Of a stretch of 55,806 nt of DNA, positions 33,260 through 41,637 are shown piece after piece. Below the pieces are notes generated by a model, which was not told where the DNA came from, did no database searches, and was given only the letters and a program-made list of their open reading frames with translations. Both the position numbers and the translations under genes were made by a program. How positions within the stretch are numbered: position 1 is the first letter of the stretch; each line of letters begins with the position of its first letter. The stretch is from CAYSCZ01 sp964429655. Lineage in GTDB: Bacteria; Bacteroidota; Bacteroidia; Cytophagales; Cyclobacteriaceae. Location: NCBI GenBank assembly GCA_964429655.1, contig CAYSCZ010000015.1, positions 1-55,806 of the forward strand, written 5' to 3'.

Positions 33260-35074
33260 AATTGAGAATATCATGAACCTTTATCTTATCATTAAAAGCA
33301 TAAAACATTTCAAAATAACCATAATATTCACTCTTGCGGAGATTATTATTATATCAGCAGGTGCTCATGGGCAGAGTACAGACATAAGACCAAATGTGCT
33401 TTTCATAATTACTGATGACCATAGTCAGATAGACGTTGGGGCATATGGTAACCGTGCTGTGAAAACACCAAACATGGATCTGATTGCAAGGGAAGGATTG
33501 TCATTCGCCCATGCGTTTACCAGTACAGCTATGTGTGTACCCAGTCGGTCATCACTACTCACAGGGCTCTATCCTATGCGACATGGTGCGCATCCAAATC
33601 ATGCTCCCATAAAAACGAGCGTTACCAGTGTAGCCGTATATCTTGATCAACTTGGTTACAATGTAGGCCTTATTGGTAAAGTGCATGTAAACCCGACTGA
33701 AACTTTTGGCTTTCATTATTTAAAAGATCTGCTGGATTATGCTTGGGATGCCAAGCTTACAAAGGCCGAAATGCTCAAAGCCTTGGAGACGTTGAATCAA
33801 AGCAATAAGCCATTTGTGCTTTTTGTATGTATCGCTAACCCACATGTACCTTGGCCGGGAGAATGGGACGGTGAGCTAAAAGATATTGTGATGCCTTCTT
33901 ACCTCTTGGACAACCCTGAAACGAGAGCAGCTGTGGCCAGATACTATGCCCATGTCGAATTTGCTGACCGTAAAGTAGGAGAAGTCCTAGAGTCTGCAAA
34001 GCAACTCAACTTGTATGATAGTATGCTTACTTTTTTCACCAGTGATCATGGAGCAGAGCTGGTGCATGGAAAGTATACGCTCTATGATGCGGGTATCAAG
34101 GTACCTTTTATGGCCAGATGGCCTGGAAAAATAACTGCCAATACTAAAAGTGAAGCGATGGTCTCATTTGTCGATGTGGTACCCACATTGATTGAATTAG
34201 CCGGTGGTGTTGCCCCAGATACTCTAGATGGCCAGAGTATACTCCCTGTACTTCTGGATCAGGCATCAGAACTTAACGACTATATTTTTGCCACATCATC
34301 TAAAGATGGCAAAAAGACCGATTATCCTATTAAGGCAATTAGAAGCAAAAAATATAAATATATTATCAATCCTGAGTTTACAGAAAAATATACTTCCTGG
34401 ATTACAGACTCAACTTTAGGAGCTAAATGGCCTGGGTACGATCGGCATTATGGCTACTGGCTTAGTTGGTTGAAGGCTGCTAACAATAATAAAGATGCAA
34501 AGCAACTTGTTGATAGCTATCTCATCAGGCCGATGGAGGAGCTATATGACTTGGAGGCCGATCCCGATGAGCTTAATAATCTTGCAGATGATCCCTCTTT
34601 GTGTACAGTAAAAGGAGATTTGCGTCGAAGATTGAAACGCTGGTTAATTGATCAAAATGATGTTCATTATAGTGAAAGGTTTTTTGTTAATCTACCAGCT
34701 TTGAAATGTCCGTGAGCCGAATAATGATTTTGGTTTTTTTAGAGCTTATAAAAAAGCTAATTCAATTTTCGAGGGTAACACTACTACTCGATCATATTAA
34801 ATTATTAGTAATCGATTTCAACAGATCGTGAAAACTTGGCTTTGAGTCACATAGTATTTGGATGATGAGAGAATATGTTATTGGCTTGGATTTTGGTACT
34901 GATTCTGTCAGGGCCATACTTGTCGATTCTGAAAATGGAACAACGATGAAAACCAGCGTGCATTACTATAAAAGATGGAAGCTCGGAAAGTATTGCAATC
35001 CTGCAAAGTCACAGTTCAGGCAACATGTACTGGATCATATAGAAGGTATACAAAATACCATTTCAGCAGTAGTT
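32906..35074 (+). repeat. Tandem duplication, unit 2 (2169 bp)
   Basis: Second copy of the 30737-32905 segment. On its right side the sequence continues into the intact ribulokinase gene (AGG at 35075-35077 instead of the junction AAG). Because both outer genes are complete, the original order sulfatase-sulfatase-araB can be read directly. Confidence 0.95.
33273..34715 (+). CDS. Sulfatase (family S1, N-sulfoglucosamine-sulfohydrolase-like), copy 2
   Basis: Identical in protein sequence to the gene at 31104 (480 aa, active site C88-V-P-S-R). No nucleotide difference was found between the copies. The effect of the duplication is doubled dosage of this sulfatase only, since the other affected genes are fused or unchanged. 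Lies 13 bp after the chimeric frame, the same spacing as copy 1 has to its upstream sulfatase. Confidence 0.9.
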   Translation: MNLYLIIKSIKHFKITIIFTLAEIIIISAGAHGQSTDIRPNVLFIITDDHSQIDVGAYGNRAVKTPNMDLIAREGLSFAHAFTSTAMCVPSRSSLLTGLYPMRHGAHPNHAPIKTSVTSVAVYLDQLGYNVGLIGKVHVNPTETFGFHYLKDLLDYAWDAKLTKAEMLKALETLNQSNKPFVLFVCIANPHVPWPGEWDGELKDIVMPSYLLDNPETRAAVARYYAHVEFADRKVGEVLESAKQLNLYDSMLTFFTSDHGAELVHGKYTLYDAGIKVPFMARWPGKITANTKSEAMVSFVDVVPTLIELAGGVAPDTLDGQSILPVLLDQASELNDYIFATSSKDGKKTDYPIKAIRSKKYKYIINPEFTEKYTSWITDSTLGAKWPGYDRHYGYWLSWLKAANNNKDAKQLVDSYLIRPMEELYDLEADPDELNNLADDPSLCTVKGDLRRRLKRWLIDQNDVHYSERFFVNLPALKCP

Positions 35075-36517
35075 AGGCAGTCCAATGTATTACCAAAATC
35101 TATAAAGGGAATATGCATTGATACAACAGGATCATCACCTATTCCAGTAGATGAAGAGGGTACAGCCCTTTGCTTGAAACCGGGATTTGAAGAAAACCCG
35201 GATGCCATGATGGTACTCTGGAAAGATCACACTTCTATTAATGAAGCTGAGGAGATAAACCAACTTGCCAGATCTTGGGGTGGGGTTGATTACACCAAAT
35301 TCGAAGGCGGTATTTATTCTTCCGAATGGTTTTGGGCCAAAATTCTTCACATTAACAGAACAAATGAAGAAATCAAAAAGGCAGCTTATTCCTGGGTGGA
35401 GCATTGTGATCTAATGACTTACATGCTGATAGGCGCTAAGGATTTAGCCGCTTTCAAAAGAAGCCGATGTGCTGCCGGGCACAAAGCCATGTGGCATGAA
35501 TCATGGGGTGGCTTACCAGATGATGTGTTCCTTGCAAAACTTGATCCGTCTTTCGTAGGGCTAAAACAAAGACTTTATAAGGACTCCTTTACTTCTGATG
35601 TAGTAGCAGGTAAGCTTTCCAAAAAATGGGCTGAGCAAACAGGGCTCTCAGAAAACACCATCGTATCGGTGGGTGCTTTCGATGCACACGCTGGAGCTGT
35701 AGGCGCTGAGGTTGAAGAGTTCACACTGGTTCGCGTAATGGGAACTTCCACTTGCGACATTATTGTGTCTTCAAAAGATGTGGTAGGCGACAATACTGTT
35801 AAAGGAATTTGTGGCCAGGTTGATGGGTCAGTAATTCCTGGCATGATCGGATTGGAAGCTGGTCAATCTGCTTTTGGCGATCTGCTGGCATGGTTTAGGG
35901 ATGTAATGATGTGGCCTATTCAAAACATGCTGGAATTTAATTTTTCTGATGAGCAGAAAGAGGACATCAAAAACAATATGATTGCCGAACTATCCAAGCA
36001 GGCAGAACAAACCCCGATCAGTGAAAGTGCCCCAATTGCATTGGATTGGATAAATGGAAGAAGAACACCGGATGCAAACCAACTCTTGAAATCGGCCATG
36101 GTAAACCTTAGCCTCGGTACTACTGCACCGCACATGTTTAGAGCACTGGTAGAGTCAATTTGCTTCGGTTCAAAAAAAATAGTGGATCGGTTCAGAGAAG
36201 AAGGCGTGGAAATAAAATCGGTAGTGGGTATTGGTGGTGTTGCTAAAAAATCCGGCTTTATCATGCAGACATTGGCCAATGTATTGGATATGCCCATAAA
36301 AGTAGCGGTATCTGAACAGGCACCAGCATTAGGTGCTGCGATGTATGCGTCAGTAGCTGCCGGTGTACATCCTGATATGCAATCTGCCGCAAGCGCAATG
36401 GGCAATGGTTTTGAAACTACCTACATGCCTGAGCCAGAGATTGTAGAAAAATACAAGCCTATCTACGAACAATATTGCAAGCTTGGAGAATTTGTGGAGA
36501 CTCAAATAAACATTTAA
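34862..36517 (+). CDS. araB: Ribulokinase
   Basis: 551 aa FGGY kinase. Phosphate-1 loop GLDFGTDSVRAILVD, substrate region KDHTSINEAEEINQLA, the FGGY-type segment RSRCAAGHKAMWHESWGG, phosphate-2 SVGAFDAHAGAVG with VRVMGTSTCDI, and adenosine motif VVGIGGVAKKSGFIMQTLAN all match AraB. It phosphorylates L-ribulose to L-ribulose 5-phosphate. It lies 1 bp before araD, followed by araA. The first 71 codons are shared with the chimeric frame at 32693. A 146-bp spacer precedes it, larger than elsewhere in the run, so a second promoter is possible though none was recognised. Confidence 0.96.
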   Translation: MMREYVIGLDFGTDSVRAILVDSENGTTMKTSVHYYKRWKLGKYCNPAKSQFRQHVLDHIEGIQNTISAVVRQSNVLPKSIKGICIDTTGSSPIPVDEEGTALCLKPGFEENPDAMMVLWKDHTSINEAEEINQLARSWGGVDYTKFEGGIYSSEWFWAKILHINRTNEEIKKAAYSWVEHCDLMTYMLIGAKDLAAFKRSRCAAGHKAMWHESWGGLPDDVFLAKLDPSFVGLKQRLYKDSFTSDVVAGKLSKKWAEQTGLSENTIVSVGAFDAHAGAVGAEVEEFTLVRVMGTSTCDIIVSSKDVVGDNTVKGICGQVDGSVIPGMIGLEAGQSAFGDLLAWFRDVMMWPIQNMLEFNFSDEQKEDIKNNMIAELSKQAEQTPISESAPIALDWINGRRTPDANQLLKSAMVNLSLGTTAPHMFRALVESICFGSKKIVDRFREEGVEIKSVVGIGGVAKKSGFIMQTLANVLDMPIKVAVSEQAPALGAAMYASVAAGVHPDMQSAASAMGNGFETTYMPEPEIVEKYKPIYEQYCKLGEFVETQINI

Positions 36518-36518
36518 A

Positions 36519-37220
36519 ATGTCACAATTTAAAAGCCTGAAAGAAGAATGCTATGAAGCCAATATGGAGCTTCCCAAGCTTGATTTAGTGGTTTATACCT
36601 TCGGTAACGTAAGCGCAGTTGATCGTAACAAATCTGTTTTTGCCATTAAACCCAGCGGTGTTGCTTATGAGGTACTAAAGCCTGAAGGTATTGTAATAGT
36701 AAATTTTGACAATAAAGTGATAGAGGGTAATATGCGACCCTCATCCGATACAAAAACCCATGCATTTTTATACAAAGAGTGGGAAAATATCGGGGGTATT
36801 GCACATACGCATGCAACTTATTCAGTGGCGTGGGCGCAATCCCAGCGTGATATTCCGATTTATGGAACTACTCATGCCGACCACCTTACCACCGATATAC
36901 CATGCGCCCCATCTATGCGTGATGAGCTCATTGAAGGTAATTATGAGCACATGACTGGCCAACAGATTCTCGACTGCTTTGACCTTAAAAATTTGGATTA
37001 TACAGAAGTGGAAATGGTGTTGATCGGAAATCATGGGCCGTTTACCTGGGGTAAGAATGCAGCAAAGGCGGTGTACAATTCCAAAGTCCTTGAAACGGTA
37101 GCGCAGATGGCCTACCTCACCGAGCAGATTAATCCGAACGCAACAAGGCTAAAGGATAGCCTGATAAAAAAACACTACGAAAGAAAACATGGTAAAAACG
37201 CCTATTATGGGCAAAAATGA
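36519..37220 (+). CDS. araD: L-ribulose-5-phosphate 4-epimerase
   Basis: 233 aa class II aldolase fold. Substrate-phosphate loops TFGNVSAVDRNKSVFAIKPSG and RPSSDTKTH (first run split before KPSG). Zinc ligands lie in HTHATYSVAWAQ (two His) and NHGPFTWG (third His), with DHL in TTHADHLTTDIP. It converts L-ribulose 5-phosphate to D-xylulose 5-phosphate, the entry to the pentose phosphate pathway. The stop codon overlaps the araA start region by 4 bp. Confidence 0.96.
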   Translation: MSQFKSLKEECYEANMELPKLDLVVYTFGNVSAVDRNKSVFAIKPSGVAYEVLKPEGIVIVNFDNKVIEGNMRPSSDTKTHAFLYKEWENIGGIAHTHATYSVAWAQSQRDIPIYGTTHADHLTTDIPCAPSMRDELIEGNYEHMTGQQILDCFDLKNLDYTEVEMVLIGNHGPFTWGKNAAKAVYNSKVLETVAQMAYLTEQINPNATRLKDSLIKKHYERKHGKNAYYGQK

Positions 37221-38722
37221 TAAAAATGAAAGTATTAAATCAATATGAAGTTTGGTTCGTTACTGGTAGTCAGCATTTATATGGTGATGAAATTTTACAA
37301 CATGTGGCTACCCATTCAGCGGAAATTGCAAAATACCTGGATGCCCACGACTCAATACCTGTATCAATAAAATTTAAAATTGTCGTCAAATCGCCTGATG
37401 AAGTCTTAGGCATTATTAAGGAGGCAAACAACGCTGATAATTGTATTGGCCTGGTATTATGGATGCATACTTTTTCACCAGCAAAAATGTGGATCAATGG
37501 ATTGAAAATCTTGAACAAGCCATTCGTTCATTTGCACACTCAATACAATGCAGAAATTCTATTGTCAGATATCGATATGGATTTCATGAATGAAAATCAA
37601 TCAGCACACGGTGGTCGTGAGTTTGGATTTATGGCATCTCGCTTACGAATTAGAAGAAAGGTTATAGTAGGACATTGGAAAGAAGCCGCTGTAACCAAAA
37701 AGCTCGGTACATGGACTAGAGCTGCTGCTGGCTGGCACGTACTACAGCATTCCAAAATCGCGAGAATCGGAGATAATATGCGAGAAGTAGCTGTAACTGA
37801 AGGTGATAAAGTTGAGGCGCAAATCCGACTTGGTGTTGCGGTGAATGGATATGGTGTTGGTGATGTAGTAAAGCACATCGATGGTATCTCAGAAGCTGAA
37901 GTTAAAAAATTGCTGGAGGAATATGCAGAGACCTATGATATTGAAGGTACGGTAAAATTCAGTAAAGCATTAGCCGATTCAGCTCAGATTGAGCTTGGTT
38001 TAAGATCATTTTTGAATGAAGGCAATTTCCAGGGGTTCACTGATACTTTCGAAAACCTACATGGTATGAAACAGCTGCCTGGTATAGCCGCACAACGATT
38101 AATGGCTGATGGCTTTGGTTTTGCTGCTGAAGGCGACTGGAAAACTGCGGCTTTATTACATGCTATGAAAGTAATGAGCAAAGGCCTTGAAGGTGGCACT
38201 TCATTCATGGAAGATTATACCTACGATTTTAGAAATGGCAAATCAAGGGTTCTTGGATCACACATGTTAGAAATATGTCCATCTATTGCTTTGGATAAGC
38301 CTAAATGTGAAATTCATTCATTAAGCATCGGAGGAAAAGAAGATCCGGCCAGACTAGTCTTTAATGTTGCATCAGGCCCTGCCATTAATTTATCGATTAT
38401 GGATATGGGCAACAGATTTAGATTACTGCTCAATGAGGTGGAAGCTGTGAAGCCTGAAAATGAATTGCCTAAGCTTCCAGTGGCCAGGGTATTGTGGGAA
38501 CCAAAACCTAATTTGGATATTGCAGCCCAGGCATGGATACATGCAGGAGGATCCCATCATACCGTATTTAGCCAGTCTATCACTTCAGGGTTTATTGAAG
38601 ATTTCGCAGATATGGCGGGTATTGAGCTGGCAATAATTGACGACAAAACTGAAATCCGCTCTTTCAGGGATTCCCTTCGTTGGAGCGAGGTATATTATCA
38701 TCTCTTTGAAAACAATCTTTGA
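37217..38722 (+). CDS. araA: L-arabinose isomerase
   Basis: 501 aa, the usual length. VLNQYEVWFVTGSQHLYGDE at the N-terminus is the family signature. Metal-site glutamates and histidines are expected in GGTSFMEDYTYDF, SHMLEICPSIA and the late HAGGSHHTVFSQ, all present. The enzyme converts L-arabinose to L-ribulose in the cytosol. The likely start is the third codon's ATG (MKVLNQ); the frame begins with an overlapping ATGATAAAA on the araD stop. Confidence 0.97.
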   Translation: MIKMKVLNQYEVWFVTGSQHLYGDEILQHVATHSAEIAKYLDAHDSIPVSIKFKIVVKSPDEVLGIIKEANNADNCIGLVLWMHTFSPAKMWINGLKILNKPFVHLHTQYNAEILLSDIDMDFMNENQSAHGGREFGFMASRLRIRRKVIVGHWKEAAVTKKLGTWTRAAAGWHVLQHSKIARIGDNMREVAVTEGDKVEAQIRLGVAVNGYGVGDVVKHIDGISEAEVKKLLEEYAETYDIEGTVKFSKALADSAQIELGLRSFLNEGNFQGFTDTFENLHGMKQLPGIAAQRLMADGFGFAAEGDWKTAALLHAMKVMSKGLEGGTSFMEDYTYDFRNGKSRVLGSHMLEICPSIALDKPKCEIHSLSIGGKEDPARLVFNVASGPAINLSIMDMGNRFRLLLNEVEAVKPENELPKLPVARVLWEPKPNLDIAAQAWIHAGGSHHTVFSQSITSGFIEDFADMAGIELAIIDDKTEIRSFRDSLRWSEVYYHLFENNL

Positions 38723-38724
38723 TT

Positions 38725-39888
38725 ATGAAATACTTAATCCTAAGCCTAACCCTAATTTTCATGCTCACATCGTGCGACAATAATACTTCCAATAAGGCGA
38801 AGAAACAACCGGAGTCCAACGACCAGTCTGCCAAATTTGAAAGTAACGTATTTGGTCAAATGCCTGACGGACGGGAGGTTATGCAATATACTTTAAAAAA
38901 CAGCTCGGGAATCGAAATGAATGTGATTACCTATGGAGGCATTATTAGAACCTTGATGCTGCCTGATAAAAATGGCCAATTCGAAGATGTCGTTTTAGGC
39001 TATAATAACCTGCAGGGTTACCTTGATAACAATCCATATTTTGGAGCGATTATCGGTCGATATGGTAACAGAATAGCCAAAGGTAAATTCTCACTGGATG
39101 GAGAAAATTATCAATTGGCGACCAATAATATTGGCAATCATTTGCATGGAGGCCTGGTCGGTTTTGATAAGGTGTTATGGGATGCTGAACCTGTTAAAAT
39201 CGATAATGGGGTAGCACTTAAAATGACCTATCAAAGTATGGACATGGAAGAAGGGTATCCTGGAAACCTGAATGTAACCGTTACTTATTCTTTGACGAAT
39301 GATGATGAGCTCATTTTTGACTATAAAGCAGAGTCAGATAAAAAGACAATAGTAAATCTCACCAATCATACCTATTACAATTTGACGGGAAATAATGGGG
39401 ACATTCTGGGACATCAATTAAAAATAAATGCTTCAACCTACCTTCCCGTTGATGAAACCCTTATTCCTACTGAAATATCAAGTGTAGAAGGTAACCCATT
39501 TGATTTTAGGGCATATAAAAAAATCGGGAGGGATATTGAGCAACAGAATAAACAACTCGAATATGGTGGTGGCTATGATCATTGCTGGGTACTCAATGAA
39601 AGTGATGGCGCACTTAATTTCTCCGCTTCATTGGTTGAACCGCAATCAGGCCGTAGAATGGATATATATACGGAAGAACCCGGCATTCAATTTTACTCAG
39701 GTAACTTCCTTGATGGTAAGATCAAGGGAAAAAATGACGTAAAATATGAAATGCGCACAGGTTTATGTTTGGAAACACAACATTTCCCAGACTCACCCAA
39801 TCGCCCGGGCTTTCCTAGTGTGGTACTGAATCCTGGTGAGGCTTACTCTACCAAAACAGTTACTAAATTTTTAACTGAAACCAACTGA
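38725..39888 (+). CDS. galM: Aldose 1-epimerase (mutarotase), lipoprotein
   Basis: 387 aa. Signal peptide with lipobox (LIFMLTSC) places it in the envelope. GalM motifs follow: GGIIRTLMLPDKNG, GAIIGRYGNRIAKGKF, the catalytic-His segment LTNHTYYNLTG, and GGYDHCWVLN; the base Glu lies in TGLCLETQHFPDSPN. It interconverts alpha and beta anomers of free sugars released in the periplasm, so that arabinose reaches the transporter in the right form. Lies 2 bp after the araA stop. Confidence 0.92.
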   Translation: MKYLILSLTLIFMLTSCDNNTSNKAKKQPESNDQSAKFESNVFGQMPDGREVMQYTLKNSSGIEMNVITYGGIIRTLMLPDKNGQFEDVVLGYNNLQGYLDNNPYFGAIIGRYGNRIAKGKFSLDGENYQLATNNIGNHLHGGLVGFDKVLWDAEPVKIDNGVALKMTYQSMDMEEGYPGNLNVTVTYSLTNDDELIFDYKAESDKKTIVNLTNHTYYNLTGNNGDILGHQLKINASTYLPVDETLIPTEISSVEGNPFDFRAYKKIGRDIEQQNKQLEYGGGYDHCWVLNESDGALNFSASLVEPQSGRRMDIYTEEPGIQFYSGNFLDGKIKGKNDVKYEMRTGLCLETQHFPDSPNRPGFPSVVLNPGEAYSTKTVTKFLTETN

Positions 39889-39889
39889 T

Positions 39890-41617
39890 ATGACTGAATT
39901 TGCTACATTGGATTGGATCGTGCTCTTTCTTTTTGCCTGTGCATTAATAGGGATCATTGTTTGGGTGTTCAAACAAAAGCAGGATAGCTCCGGTGATTAT
40001 TTTCTAGCAGGTCGGGATGCTTCCTGGATAGCGATTGGTGCTTCTATTTTTGCTTCCAATATTGGTTCTGAACACCTTATTGGTTTAGCAGGAGCTGGGG
40101 CTTCCAGTGGTCTGGCCATGGCCCATTGGGAAATTCAGGGTTGGATGATACTCGTACTGGGTTGGGTATTTGTGCCTTTCTATTCGCGCAGTATGGTTTC
40201 TACCATGCCCGAATTCCTGGAAAGAAGATATAACAGGGAATCAAGAAGTTTATTATCTATCATTTCACTGATTAGCTATGTGCTCACGAAAGTGGCCGTA
40301 ACAGTATATGCCGGTGGCTTGGTTTTTAAAGAAGTATTTGGCATAGATACAGTTTGGGGAATTGATTTCTTCTGGATTTCTGCTATAGGGCTTGTTTTGC
40401 TTACGGCCGTATATACAGTCGTAGGTGGTATGAAGTCCGTATTGTATACCTCTGTCTTACAAACGCCGATTTTGCTTTTAGGATCCATTATCATCGTTGT
40501 GCTTGGCTTGCGGGCTCTCGGTGGATGGGATGAACTATTACGGATAACAAGTGCCGTACAGGTCAATGATTATGGGGATACCATGACCAACCTGATCCGA
40601 AGCAATAATGATCCGGAATTCCCCTGGCTAGGGGTGTTGATAGGCTCTTCCGTTATTGGCTTTTGGTATTGGTGTACTGATCAATATATAGTACAACGGG
40701 TACTATCTGGTAAGAATGAAGCCGAGGCTCGTCGGGGCACTATATTTGGTGCTTATTTAAAACTCACACCAGTATTTCTTTTTATGATCCCTGGTATGAT
40801 TGCCTTCGCCTTAGCGCAAAAAGGAATTGTAGTTAATGGTGAGGTATTTACCTTAACCTCTTCCGATGCGGCATTCCCCACATTGGTAGCAAAATTATTG
40901 CCAGCCGGTGTTAAAGGATTGGTAGTGTGTGGCATTCTTGCTGCCTTGATGAGTTCATTGGCATCGTTGTTCAATTCATCGGCCATGCTCTTTACCATTG
41001 ATTTTTACAAGAGGTACAAGCCCGATACTTCGGAAAAGAACTTGTTAAGAATAGGCAGAACAGCCACAGTAGTAATTGTAATCCTTGGCATATTGTGGAT
41101 TCCAATCATGCGCAATATCGGTGATGTGTTGTACACCTATCTTCAGGATGTGCAATCCGTACTGGCACCAGGTATTGCTGCCGCCTTCTTATTGGGCATT
41201 ATTTCATCCAGGCCAACACCGCTTAGTGGATTATGGGGAATGATCGCTGGTTTCATAATTGGCGTATTGAGACTTGGTGCCAAAGTGCTCTACACTACGT
41301 TAGCCGGTAATGATGGATACAGCAACGTAAAATTGTGGGCCGCTGAGAATGGCGTAGACAATGTTTTTTATACGCTTTTTTATGAGGTAAACTGGTTGTT
41401 TTTTAGTGGCGGCATGCTAGTGTTTAGTATTCTGGTCATTATTGTAGTGAGTATGTTTACACCAGCAGCAAGCCCAGAACAGATTGAGGGCTTAACATTT
41501 TCTTCCGCTACTGAAGAACATAAAGCATCGACAAGATCAAGCTGGAATAAGTGGGATGTAATACATACGGTTATAATACTGCTATTTACAGCAGCATTTT
41601 ATATTTTTTTCTGGTAA
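39890..41617 (+). CDS. SSS-family sodium/sugar symporter
   Basis: 575 aa with about 14 membrane helices. GDYFLAGRDASWIAIGASIF and ASNIGSEHLIGLAGAGASSG are the SGLT-type signature; FWYWCTDQYIVQRVLSGKNE is the well-known segment of sugar-transporting members. Residues 545-560 form a charged cytosolic loop before the last helix. Between the mutarotase and transketolase in an arabinose operon, L-arabinose is the expected substrate; no AraE or ABC transporter is present in the window. Confidence 0.92.
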   Translation: MTEFATLDWIVLFLFACALIGIIVWVFKQKQDSSGDYFLAGRDASWIAIGASIFASNIGSEHLIGLAGAGASSGLAMAHWEIQGWMILVLGWVFVPFYSRSMVSTMPEFLERRYNRESRSLLSIISLISYVLTKVAVTVYAGGLVFKEVFGIDTVWGIDFFWISAIGLVLLTAVYTVVGGMKSVLYTSVLQTPILLLGSIIIVVLGLRALGGWDELLRITSAVQVNDYGDTMTNLIRSNNDPEFPWLGVLIGSSVIGFWYWCTDQYIVQRVLSGKNEAEARRGTIFGAYLKLTPVFLFMIPGMIAFALAQKGIVVNGEVFTLTSSDAAFPTLVAKLLPAGVKGLVVCGILAALMSSLASLFNSSAMLFTIDFYKRYKPDTSEKNLLRIGRTATVVIVILGILWIPIMRNIGDVLYTYLQDVQSVLAPGIAAAFLLGIISSRPTPLSGLWGMIAGFIIGVLRLGAKVLYTTLAGNDGYSNVKLWAAENGVDNVFYTLFYEVNWLFFSGGMLVFSILVIIVVSMFTPAASPEQIEGLTFSSATEEHKASTRSSWNKWDVIHTVIILLFTAAFYIFFW

Positions 41618-41637
41618 ACATTAAAAATTGAATAATT

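Noticed and set aside
34228..34419. Small open frames in another frame inside the duplicated sulfatase (also at 32059-32250)
   Set aside because: They are frame shadows of the sulfatase gene and appear twice only because the gene is duplicated.
30737..35074. A transposon or insertion sequence as cause of the duplication
   Set aside because: No transposase, terminal inverted repeats or target-site duplication are present; the junction has only 1 bp of homology.
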